A stretch of DNA of 64,000 nucleotides from JAQBQH01 sp035607415 (GTDB lineage: Bacteria; Myxococcota_A; Polyangia; Palsa-1104). Shown here piece after piece: positions 16,432 through 26,971 of the stretch. Each line of letters opens with the position of its first letter. Positions within the stretch are counted from its first letter, which is position 1. Below the pieces are notes generated by a model. It ran no database searches. It had not been told where the DNA came from and saw only the letters and a program-made list of their open reading frames with translations. The stretch covers positions 90,313 through 154,312 of the forward strand of contig DATNAQ010000031.1 in NCBI GenBank assembly GCA_035607415.1, read 5' to 3'. A program made the translations under genes and the position numbers.

Positions 16432-18732
16432 ATGGACCCGGTGAAGCGCACCTTCTACCTCGGGCGCTACAACTGCATCGAGCAGTTGGGGACCGGGCCG
16501 ATCGGCGAGACCTATCGCGCAAAGATCTATGGCGTCGCGGGGTTCGAGAAGCAGTTCGCGGTCAAGCGGCTGTATCCGAACCTCGGCGAGGACGAGGCGT
16601 TCGTCGCGCGGTTCGTCCAGGCGGCGTCGGCATTCGCGGCGCTCGAGCATCCCGGAATCGCGCGCGTGCACGAAGTAAACGCCCAGGGCGCCCACTATTA
16701 CATCGTGGTCGACCTGGTGCGCGGGCTCGACCTGCGGCGGCTGCTCGATCTATTGCAGCAGCGTGGCGAGGCGCTGGCGGCGGATGCGGCGATGACCATC
16801 GCGGTGGATGTCGCCCTGGCGCTCGAGTATGCGCACTCGCGCACCAACCTCCTGCCGAACGGCGTGTTGCACCTCGGTTTGACCGCGCCGTCGGTGATGG
16901 TGACGTACGAGGGTGACATCAAGCTCGTCGACGTCGGTCTCTTGGCCGCGTTGATCCGGCCGGGCTGGAGCGACGACGAGAACCTGACGCCAACGCTGGC
17001 CTATCTCGCGCCCGAGGAGTGGCGCGGCGAGGGCATCGACGGGCGCGCCGACGTGTTTTCGCTCGGTGTGATCCTGCACGAGCTCCTCGGTGGCGGGCGC
17101 GTGTTCATGAGCGACCGGGCGTCCGAGCTGCGCAAGGCGATCGAAAGCGGTCCGCCGGCGCCCCCGCCGGCCGATCCGCGGTTGCAACAGATCGTGACGC
17201 GCGCGCTCGAGCCCGAGGCGGCGCGGCGATTCGAGAGCGTCGCGGCGATGCGGGCGGCGATTCAGGGGATCCTCGGCGGACGCATCGACCGGGCGCGGGC
17301 CGATCTTTCGGCAGTGGTGCGACGGCTGGCGGCGCCGCGTGAGCGTCGGACCGGCGCGTTCGCGGCGGTGACGCTGCCGCCGGCGGTGGTGGGCATGACG
17401 TCGCCGGTGAGCGCGGCGAAGCCGCCGCCGATTCCGCCGTTGGCGCCGCACAAGTGGGCGCCGCCGACGCCGCGACCGCCGGTCGGGGCGACGCTGTCGT
17501 CGGCGCCGGTGCACAACACGCTGGCGGGGATCGGGTCGGACGACCAGGCGCTGGTGCCGATCGAGCTGGTGGAGCTGCCGGGGTTGCCGACGGAAAAAGG
17601 GATGCCGACGGTGGCCGGCGACGAGGCGGAGACCAACCGCGTCGTGCGCGCCAACCCGGATGAGGTGACGCCGCTTCCGGTGAGGTTCACCAATGCGGCG
17701 GTGGGCTCGGGCGAAGCGCCAGAGCCCGAACGCGAGCTGCAGCCGGAGTCGGAAGCAGCGAGCGTCGTCGCGACGAGTGACAAGCCGGGGACGAACGGCG
17801 GGCCACCGACGGAGGCGTCGTGGCTGCCGCCGCCGCTGACGCCGCCGCCGCCGTCGCCGGAGCCGTTGTTCGCGGAGCCGGCAGTCGAGCGGCCGGTGCC
17901 GATCGAGCCGGCGAAGTCGACGGTTCCAGGGGTGAAGCTGCCACCGAAGCGCAGCGGCGGCGCGGCGCTCGTGCTGGTCGGGGTCGGGCTGCTGGCGGCG
18001 GTCGGTGGGATGGCGATTTACGCTGGGCTGAACACGGGAAACCCGACGCCGGCGCTGGCTGGAACGAACGAGGGAGCGGGCGCAAAGCAGGCAGTGGTGG
18101 CGCCGGCAGTCGTGGATGCGGCGCATGTCGAGGAGCGGGCGGAGGCACCGGCCGATCTCGCGCAGGCCGTGGCGCGCAAGGTGGAGCCGACGCCGACACC
18201 GCCGACGACGCCGACCGTGGCGCCGACGACGACGCCGACTGCGACACCGCCGACGACGCCGACCGTGGCGCCGACGACGACGCCGAGCGGAACGGGGTTT
18301 ACGGTGACGACGACGCCGGCGGGGGCCACGCTGTTCGTCGATGGGGAGCTGAAGGGGACGACGCCGACGGAAGTGGCGGTGGGCGCCGGGAAGCATGCGT
18401 TCGTCGTGCTCGCCGAGGGGCAAAAGATGCTGAAGCGCGAGGTCGACGTGACCCCGGGCGGCAAGATCGAGCTGGCGCTCGAGCCGGCCAGGTTGACGGC
18501 GCCGGTCGCCGGCAAAGACGGGCTCAAGGTACGCTGCAAGTCACAGGGCGAGATCCGCATCTTCGTCGACGGTGAGGATAGCGGACGCACCTGCCCGAAC
18601 GACGAGCGCATCAGCGTTGCGCCCGGCCCGCACAAGATCGGGCTCTACTCGGCGCGCACCGGCGAGATGCACGAGCTCGATCGCGAAGTTGCGGAAGGCA
18701 ACAATTCGACCCGCGTATACGTCACGTACTGA
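16432..18732 (+). CDS. Membrane-anchored Ser/Thr pseudokinase with PEGA domains
   Basis: A 766-residue protein. Residues about 10-280 have the protein-kinase fold: a glycine loop LGTGPIGETY, the VAIK-type Lys (K45) and a DFG-like D167-V-G. The catalytic-loop HRD reads H147-L-G and the following Asn position is Ser154, so the catalytic base and a metal ligand are missing: it is probably a pseudokinase. A long Pro-rich linker leads to one membrane helix at about residues 509-532, a Thr-Pro-rich stalk with a 16-residue repeat (twice), then a PEGA domain (TPAGATLFVDGELKGTTP) and a second PEGA-like module. The C-terminal part should lie outside the membrane. The gene for a DUF2059-like protein follows after 13 bases. 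Confidence 0.9.
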   Translation: MDPVKRTFYLGRYNCIEQLGTGPIGETYRAKIYGVAGFEKQFAVKRLYPNLGEDEAFVARFVQAASAFAALEHPGIARVHEVNAQGAHYYIVVDLVRGLDLRRLLDLLQQRGEALAADAAMTIAVDVALALEYAHSRTNLLPNGVLHLGLTAPSVMVTYEGDIKLVDVGLLAALIRPGWSDDENLTPTLAYLAPEEWRGEGIDGRADVFSLGVILHELLGGGRVFMSDRASELRKAIESGPPAPPPADPRLQQIVTRALEPEAARRFESVAAMRAAIQGILGGRIDRARADLSAVVRRLAAPRERRTGAFAAVTLPPAVVGMTSPVSAAKPPPIPPLAPHKWAPPTPRPPVGATLSSAPVHNTLAGIGSDDQALVPIELVELPGLPTEKGMPTVAGDEAETNRVVRANPDEVTPLPVRFTNAAVGSGEAPEPERELQPESEAASVVATSDKPGTNGGPPTEASWLPPPLTPPPPSPEPLFAEPAVERPVPIEPAKSTVPGVKLPPKRSGGAALVLVGVGLLAAVGGMAIYAGLNTGNPTPALAGTNEGAGAKQAVVAPAVVDAAHVEERAEAPADLAQAVARKVEPTPTPPTTPTVAPTTTPTATPPTTPTVAPTTTPSGTGFTVTTTPAGATLFVDGELKGTTPTEVAVGAGKHAFVVLAEGQKMLKREVDVTPGGKIELALEPARLTAPVAGKDGLKVRCKSQGEIRIFVDGEDSGRTCPNDERISVAPGPHKIGLYSARTGEMHELDREVAEGNNSTRVYVTY
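18196..18291 (+). repeat. 48-bp in-frame tandem repeat (two copies) in the pseudokinase stalk
   Basis: Two adjacent 48-base units start at 18196 and 18244 and encode the 16-residue Thr/Pro pattern TPPTTPTVAPTTTP plus two residues that differ. It lengthens the extracytoplasmic stalk before the PEGA domain. Confidence 0.85.
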
Positions 18733-18745
18733 CCAAGGAGAGCGA

Positions 18746-19210
18746 ATGCGTACAGTGCTCGCCGCGATCGGCGTCATGGTCGTGCTCGGAGGCGCGGTTC
18801 AGGCCGCCGAGGACGCGCCGAAACAAGAGACGCAGAAGCAGAAGGACATTCGCAAGCTCCTGACCATCACCGGCTCGGGCGAGCTCGGGCAGCAGGTGAT
18901 GGGACAGATGATGGCGAACTTCAAGAAGTCGATGCCGCAGGTGCCGGAGAAGTTCTGGAGCGACTTCATGAAGGAGGTCCACACCAGCGAGCTTGTCGAC
19001 CTCATCGTGCCGGTCTACGACCGCAACCTCACGCACGACGACGTCAAGGAGCTGATCCGCTTCTACGAGACACCGACGGGCAGGAAGTTCGTGACGGTGT
19101 TGCCGAAGATCACACAGGAGTCGATGGCGGTCGGCGAGAAGTGGGGACGCGATCTCGCCATGCGCGTGATGGTGAAGCTGCAACAGCAGCAGGGAGCGGG
19201 CGCGAAGTAA
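18746..19210 (+). CDS. Exported DUF2059-like protein
   Basis: A 154-residue protein with a signal peptide (MRTVLAAIGVMVVLGGAVQA). The mature part shows the DUF2059 pattern: DIRKLLTITGSGELGQQVMGQMM, a central helix, then LIVPVYDRNLTHDDVKELIRFYETPTGRKF. The function of this periplasmic family is unknown. A good ribosome binding site (AAGGAG) lies 6 bases before the ATG and the gene follows the pseudokinase closely, so the two are likely co-transcribed. Confidence 0.88.
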   Translation: MRTVLAAIGVMVVLGGAVQAAEDAPKQETQKQKDIRKLLTITGSGELGQQVMGQMMANFKKSMPQVPEKFWSDFMKEVHTSELVDLIVPVYDRNLTHDDVKELIRFYETPTGRKFVTVLPKITQESMAVGEKWGRDLAMRVMVKLQQQQGAGAK

Positions 19211-19259
19211 CCGGCGGCGCGCTGTTCGTCGACCGCGCGCTCAGTCTTCGGTGGCGCGC

Positions 19260-20624
<1,365 letters not shown>

Positions 20625-20640
20625 CGAAAGGGGTCGGGCG

Positions 20641-20669
20641 ATAATACCGTCCTACCTGTCGAGGGTCAA
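20641..20669 (-). promoter_or_regulatory. Sigma70-type promoter of the FHA-sigma54 activator
   Basis: On the minus strand TTGACC, exactly 17 bases, TATTAT: 5 of 6 matches in both hexamers. The -10 ends 16 bases before the ATG at 20624, giving a leader of roughly 10 bases. It lies in the 56-base gap after the kinase stop, so the activator need not depend on the kinase transcript. Confidence 0.65.
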
Positions 20670-20680
20670 ACCAGAGTTGG

Positions 20681-22609
<1,929 letters not shown>

Positions 22610-22616
22610 GTCCCAC

Positions 22617-22645
22617 TGAGCATAGCATGGGGGCGGCGGTATAAT
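22617..22645 (+). promoter_or_regulatory. Promoter with consensus TATAAT -10 before the coiled-coil gene
   Basis: A perfect TATAAT at 22640-22645 with a weak -35 (TGAGCA) 17 bases upstream. The predicted start point falls on or next to the GTG at 22652, so translation may be leaderless, or may begin at the ATG at 22688. Confidence 0.45.
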
Positions 22646-22651
22646 GGGCCC

Positions 22652-23110
22652 GTGCCACCCCGGACCACGACCGACGCGCTCATCCGGATGCGCCAGGCGG
22701 AGGTCGAGGACGCGATGCGCGCGCTGCAACGTGCCCGCGATGCGGCGGATCAGGCGCGCGCCGTACACGACCGGACGGTCGCCAAGCAGGCGGCGATCGA
22801 GGAGCGGATGGCGCGGCTGCAGGAGACGCCGGCGCGCACCGCGGGGCAGCTCGGGCGGCGCGAACACTTTCGGGCCGAGCTGCAGGCGCTCCTCGACGGC
22901 GCGGCCGAGCGGGTCGCGGCGAGCGAGCGGGCGTTGCGCGAGTCGACCGAGCGGATCGCGTCGGCGCAGGGGCTGGTCGAGCGGGCGCTGCGCGCGCGCG
23001 AGGGGGCCGAGGCGCAGCGCGACGCCGACGACAAGGCCGATGCGCGACGGCGGGAGCGGCGCGATCAGGCGGCGAGCGACGATCGCTGGCGACCGCCCAA
23101 GCGCGGCTGA
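22652..23110 (+). CDS. FliJ/YscO-like coiled-coil protein
   Basis: 152 residues if started at GTG 22652 (140 from ATG 22688). Almost the whole protein is one charged helical coiled coil rich in Ala, Arg, Glu and Gln with no membrane segment. Length and composition resemble FliJ/YscO stalk proteins of flagellar and type III export ATPases, but this is low-complexity similarity and no export genes are adjacent. It is divergent from the Ser/Thr kinase. It could equally be an unrelated coiled-coil protein. Confidence 0.6.
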   Translation: MPPRTTTDALIRMRQAEVEDAMRALQRARDAADQARAVHDRTVAKQAAIEERMARLQETPARTAGQLGRREHFRAELQALLDGAAERVAASERALRESTERIASAQGLVERALRAREGAEAQRDADDKADARRRERRDQAASDDRWRPPKRG

Positions 23111-23156
23111 GGTCGACCGGACGCACCGCCGATCGCGCCGGCGTCGACGAGCGAAG

Positions 23157-23186
23157 TTGACGGCGTTCGAAGCGCGGCGGTAATGT
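23157..23186 (+). promoter_or_regulatory. Candidate promoter of the MBL-like lipoprotein
   Basis: TTGACG, 18 bases, TAATGT. The -35 is strong and the -10 weak. It ends 7 bases before the ATG at 23194, again leaving almost no leader. Confidence 0.35.
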
Positions 23187-23193
23187 CCGCGCC

Positions 23194-24345
23194 ATGCGCA
23201 CGCTGTCGACGATCGCCGCCGCAGGAACGCTGATGGCCGCCGCCTTCGGGTGCGGCCCCATGACCGAGCTGGGCCTGGTGAAACCGAAACCGTCCTCGGG
23301 CGGTGTCGTGCACACGTTCACGCAGGGCGGTGACGCGGGGCACGCCAACGTCTTCTGGTTCCCGACGGAGGCAGGCCCGATCGTCGTCGACGTGCCGCTC
23401 ACCTCGAGCGACGCGAAGAAGATGCGCAAGGAGATGATCCGGCCCTATCGCATCTACATCACCGAAGCGGATCCGGTGCGCTTCGGTGGCCTGGCGGTGA
23501 TGAAGAACCCCGACGTGCCTGCGTACACGACGCCGGCGATCGCCACCGAGATCCAGACGCACGGCGACGGCCGCCTCGCCGTCTATCGCAAGCGCGTCGG
23601 CGACGACGTGCCGAGCCACGTCGACGCGCCGACGCCGGCCGTCGAGGAGCGCAGCCACGACATGGTCGGCGAGGTCGAGGTCGAGCTGTTGCCGCTCGGA
23701 CCGGCGGCCTCGGATGCGTCGATGGCGGTGTTCCTGCCGAAGACCGGCGAGCTCATCGCCGGAGATGTCGTCGAGAACAAGGATCACCTCGATCTGACGT
23801 GGGGACGCAGCGTGGTCTGGCAGGATCGCATCGCCGAGCTGAAGGCGCTCGAGCCGAAGCTGATCTATCCCGGGCACGGCTCGGCGGGCGGGCCGGAGAT
23901 CCTGGACGATACGCTCGCGTATCTGAAGACGTTCCACGACGTCGTGGCGTCGAAGGTCAAGCAGGGCGCACCGGCGAAGATCTCGCGCGCCGACGCCAAC
24001 GACATCAAGCGGCAGATGCTGGCGAAGTATCCCAAGTACGGGCGCACGGATCTGCTCGATCGCTCGATTCCGGCCGAGTACGCCGTGCAGCTCGCGGCGC
24101 TGGCGCCGGCGCCGCCGACGGAAGGCACGACGCCGGCCGGTACGCCGGGTGCGCCGACGACGCCGAATCCGGCGGGCGCTTCATCGGCCACGACGCCGCC
24201 GGCCTCGGCGACCTCCTCGGCGCCGTCGAGCTCGACGTCGGCCGCCGCGCCGGCCGCGGGCGGTGCCTCGGCGGGCATGGACGATTTGTTGGGCTCGGAC
24301 ACCGGAAGCTCGTCCAAGACCAAGAAGAAGAAGGGGAAGAAGTAG
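23194..24345 (+). CDS. Lipoprotein with degenerate metallo-beta-lactamase fold
   Basis: A 383-residue protein. The signal peptide ends in the lipobox AFGC. The mature part follows the MBL-fold order: NVFWFPTEAGPIVVDVPL, a central helix, GELIAGDVVEN and LIYPGHGSAGG. Where active enzymes have HxHxDH, here the sequence reads TEADPVRFGG, so the zinc site is largely missing; only the Asp of GDVV and the His of PGHG remain. The C-terminal 90 residues are a Pro/Thr/Ala-rich tail ending in a run of Lys. It is probably a surface or periplasmic lipoprotein that has lost hydrolase activity or uses another site. Confidence 0.78.
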   Translation: MRTLSTIAAAGTLMAAAFGCGPMTELGLVKPKPSSGGVVHTFTQGGDAGHANVFWFPTEAGPIVVDVPLTSSDAKKMRKEMIRPYRIYITEADPVRFGGLAVMKNPDVPAYTTPAIATEIQTHGDGRLAVYRKRVGDDVPSHVDAPTPAVEERSHDMVGEVEVELLPLGPAASDASMAVFLPKTGELIAGDVVENKDHLDLTWGRSVVWQDRIAELKALEPKLIYPGHGSAGGPEILDDTLAYLKTFHDVVASKVKQGAPAKISRADANDIKRQMLAKYPKYGRTDLLDRSIPAEYAVQLAALAPAPPTEGTTPAGTPGAPTTPNPAGASSATTPPASATSSAPSSSTSAAAPAAGGASAGMDDLLGSDTGSSSKTKKKKGKK

Positions 24346-24391
24346 CGCCGGCGTACGCGATCGCGGTACGCTTTTCTCTCGGAGGTGCGCC

Positions 24392-24868
24392 ATTCCTGGC
24401 GACGGTCCACGTCGAGACATCAGCTGGCAAGAGTTCGGCGAGCTGTGCAAGCAGCTGGCGACGGCGGTGTACAACCGCGGGCCGGTCGATGCAGTCGTCG
24501 GCATCGCGCGCGGTGGATCGATCGTCGGCGCCACGTTGAGCTTCATGCTCAACAAGGAGTACTTCCCGATTCGGCTCGCGAAGCGCGGCGGCGTGACGCG
24601 CGTGATCGTGCCACCGACACGGGATCTGGCCGATCGCACGGTCGCCCTCGTCGATGATCTGTCGCGCACCGGCGACACGTTCCGCATCGCGCTGCACGAG
24701 CTCAAGCGCGTGGGCGCCAAGGAAGTGTTCACGGTGGCGCTGGTGCGACGCGAGCCGGGCTTCCGTCCCGATCTGGCCGCGACCACGGCGTCGGCGGTCG
24801 ACAAGGTCGCCTTTCCGTGGGGACGCGAAGAATTGGTGAACGGCAGGTTCGAGCTCCGCAAGCTCTAG
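24392..24868 (+). CDS. Phosphoribosyltransferase-domain protein (possible ATT start)
   Basis: About 158 residues. The type I phosphoribosyltransferase fold is clear: DISWQEFGELCKQLA, AVVGIARGGSIVGA, and the PRPP-binding loop VALVDDLSRTGDTF. Related proteins act on xanthine, guanine or hypoxanthine, or are of unknown role. Homologues start just before the ISW segment. In this frame there is no ATG, GTG or TTG there, but an ATT at 24392 has an ideal GGAGG 6 bases upstream. The nearest upstream in-frame conventional start lies deep inside the preceding gene. I take ATT as the start with moderate confidence. Confidence 0.8.
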   Translation: MPGDGPRRDISWQEFGELCKQLATAVYNRGPVDAVVGIARGGSIVGATLSFMLNKEYFPIRLAKRGGVTRVIVPPTRDLADRTVALVDDLSRTGDTFRIALHELKRVGAKEVFTVALVRREPGFRPDLAATTASAVDKVAFPWGREELVNGRFELRKL

Positions 24869-24944
24869 AACGCGACTCGAGAACGCGAGCAGTACGAGCT
24901 AACCCCGCGACGCGCTGCAGCAATTTCGCAAGTAGCCGGACCTC

Positions 24945-24973
24945 TTGAATTTTTCGGGTAATCACGTTACAGC
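24945..24973 (+). promoter_or_regulatory. Weak candidate promoter for the nuo operon
   Basis: TTGAAT, 17 bases, TACAGC, ending 8 bases before the GTG of nuoA. Hexamers are only partial matches, but the position is the same as at other promoters in this window. It lies in the 113-base gap after the phosphoribosyltransferase gene, where nothing else is visible. Confidence 0.3.
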
Positions 24974-24981
24974 ACGGTAGC

Positions 24982-25362
24982 GTGCTGTTCGATCTGGCCA
25001 GCATCTTCTTCTTCGTGGTGGTCGGGCTGAGCGTACCGCTCGCGATGCTCACGCTCGGCTGGCTGGTGCGCCCGCACACGCCGAATCCCGAGAAGCTGGC
25101 GACCTACGAGTGCGGAGAGCTGCCGGTGCAGGCAGCGTGGTTCAACTTCAATCCGCGCTTCTACATCGTGGCGCTGGTGTTCCTGGTGTTCGACGTGGAG
25201 GTCGCGTTCACCTATCCGGTCGCGGTGGTGTTTCGCCGCTGGGTGGCGCGCGGCGCGGGCGGCTTCGCGTTCGCGGAGCTCGGCGTGTTCGTGGCGATCC
25301 TCGCGCTCGCGCTCGCGTACGTGTGGCGGCGGGGTGACCTGCGCTGGATCCGCGACCGATGA
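24982..25362 (+). CDS. nuoA: NADH-quinone oxidoreductase subunit A
   Basis: A 126-residue membrane subunit of complex I. Three membrane helices and the family signatures KLATYECGELPVQAAWFNFNPRFYIVALVFLVFDVEVAF are present. It starts at GTG. Its stop overlaps the ATG of nuoC (ATGA). In most bacteria nuoB stands between nuoA and nuoC; here it is absent. Confidence 0.97.
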   Translation: MLFDLASIFFFVVVGLSVPLAMLTLGWLVRPHTPNPEKLATYECGELPVQAAWFNFNPRFYIVALVFLVFDVEVAFTYPVAVVFRRWVARGAGGFAFAELGVFVAILALALAYVWRRGDLRWIRDR

Positions 25363-25835
25363 CCGCGGCGGCCGACGAGGTGGTGCGTGTGCGCGCCGAC
25401 GAGTGGCGCGCCACGGCCGAGCGGCTGCGCGCCGAGGGGTTCGACTTTCTGCAGAACCTGACGGCGGTCGACTGGATCAAGGACGAGCGGATCGAGCTCG
25501 TCTATCACTTGTGGTCGTACGCGCGGCGCGCCGGCTGCGTGGTGAAGATCGACGTGCCGCGCGCGCAGCCGGAGGCGCCGTCGGTGGCGAGCGTGTGGCG
25601 CGCGGCCGATTGGTACGAGCGCGAGCAGTTCGACCTCCTCGGCGTGGTGTTCGCGGGGCATCCGGATCTGCGGCGCATTCTCATGCCCGACGACTGGCCG
25701 GGGCATCCGATGCGCAAGGACTACGTCGAGGCGACGTCGTATCGCGGGATGCCGACGACACGCGCGAACACGCTCGAGCTCTTGCCCATCTGGGACAAGT
25801 CGCGCGGCGAGACGAAGCCGGACGGAGCGAAGTGA
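25359..25835 (+). CDS. nuoC: NADH-quinone oxidoreductase subunit C
   Basis: A 158-residue peripheral-arm subunit (30-kDa type), separate rather than fused to NuoD. Visible signatures are VDWIKDERIELVYHLWSY, then WRAADWYEREQFDLLGVVFAGHPDLRRILMPDDWPGHPMRKDY, the conserved C-terminal block. Short for the family, with little N-terminal extension. Overlaps nuoA and nuoD by shared stop/start bases. Confidence 0.96.
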   Translation: MTAAADEVVRVRADEWRATAERLRAEGFDFLQNLTAVDWIKDERIELVYHLWSYARRAGCVVKIDVPRAQPEAPSVASVWRAADWYEREQFDLLGVVFAGHPDLRRILMPDDWPGHPMRKDYVEATSYRGMPTTRANTLELLPIWDKSRGETKPDGAK

Positions 25836-26971
25836 TGGGCGAGCTCATCCTCGCGAACGAGACGACGGGCGAAGAGATGGTCCTCAACATGGGGCCGCAG
25901 CATCCGTCGACACACGGGGTGATCCGCTTCGTCATCAGGACCGACGGCGAGATCATGCGCGAGGCGGTGCCGGACGTCGGCTATCTGCACCGCGCGATCG
26001 AGCACATCGCCGAGAAGTGCACCTACGAAGGGTTCATGCCGTACACCGATCGCGTCGACTACGTCTGCGCGATGCCGGCGAACCACGCGTGGGCGCTCGC
26101 CGTCGAGAAGCTGGCGGGGCTCGAGGTGCCGGAGCGCGCCGAGTACCTGCGCGTGATCACCGACGAGCTCAATCGGATCTCGTCGCATTGCGTCGCGCTC
26201 GGGGCGATGGCGATGGACATCGGGGCGATCACGCCGTTCACGTACATCTTGCGCGAGCGCGAGTACGTCAACGAGCTGCTGGAGATGATCTGCGGCGCGC
26301 GGCTCACCTACAACTATCACCGCATCGGCGGCGTCGGCTGGGACATGCCGGCGGGGTGGCGCGACAAGGTGCTGGCGTGGTGCGACCACTTCGCGCCGGT
26401 GATGGACGAGTTCGATCGGCTGATCACGAACAATGCGCTGTTCGTGGCGCGGTTGGCGAACCTGGCGGTGATCGGCGCGGCGGAGGCGATCGACTTCGGG
26501 CTGGTGGGGCCGAACCTGCGCGCGTCGGGGGTGGACTTCGACGTGCGGCGCGACGTGCCCTATTCGATCTATCCCAAGCTGCGGTTCGAGGTGCCGGTCG
26601 GGCGCGGGATCGTCGGCACCGTCGGAGATGCGTGGGATCGCTACTGGGTGCGCGCGCAGGAGTGGCGGCAGTCGGTGGCGATGGTGCGGCAGTGCCTGGA
26701 GCAGATCGACGCGACCGAGCCGGAGTTCTGGCGCGCGCCGAAGAAGCTCAAGCCCGTCGGTGACGCGATGGCGCGCGTGGAGGCGGCGCGCGGCGACATG
26801 AGCTGCTACGTGGTCGGCGACGGAGGGGCGAACGCGTATCGCGCGCGGTTTCGCACCGGCAGCTTCAACGCGATGGCGATCATTCGCGAAAAATCGCGCG
26901 GGCTGATGGTGGCGGATCTGGTGGCGCTGATCGCGTCGCTCGACGTGGTGGCGCCGGAGATCGATCGATGA
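25835..26971 (+). CDS. nuoD: NADH-quinone oxidoreductase subunit D
   Basis: A 378-residue 49-kDa-type subunit that forms the quinone site with NuoB. Signatures include LNMGPQHPSTHGVIRF, GYLHRAIEHIAE, the YTDRVDYV segment and AYRARFRTGSFNAMAIIREKSRGL. The quinone-site His (QHPSTHG) is present. The ATG overlaps the nuoC stop (TGATG) and the stop overlaps the nuoH ATG (ATGA). Its structural partner NuoB is not encoded in this operon. Confidence 0.97.
   Translation: MGELILANETTGEEMVLNMGPQHPSTHGVIRFVIRTDGEIMREAVPDVGYLHRAIEHIAEKCTYEGFMPYTDRVDYVCAMPANHAWALAVEKLAGLEVPERAEYLRVITDELNRISSHCVALGAMAMDIGAITPFTYILREREYVNELLEMICGARLTYNYHRIGGVGWDMPAGWRDKVLAWCDHFAPVMDEFDRLITNNALFVARLANLAVIGAAEAIDFGLVGPNLRASGVDFDVRRDVPYSIYPKLRFEVPVGRGIVGTVGDAWDRYWVRAQEWRQSVAMVRQCLEQIDATEPEFWRAPKKLKPVGDAMARVEAARGDMSCYVVGDGGANAYRARFRTGSFNAMAIIREKSRGLMVADLVALIASLDVVAPEIDR

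Noticed and set aside
22652..23110. Coiled-coil protein as proof of a type III secretion or flagellar locus
   Set aside because: Similarity to FliJ/YscO rests on composition only and no export ATPase or ring genes are nearby.
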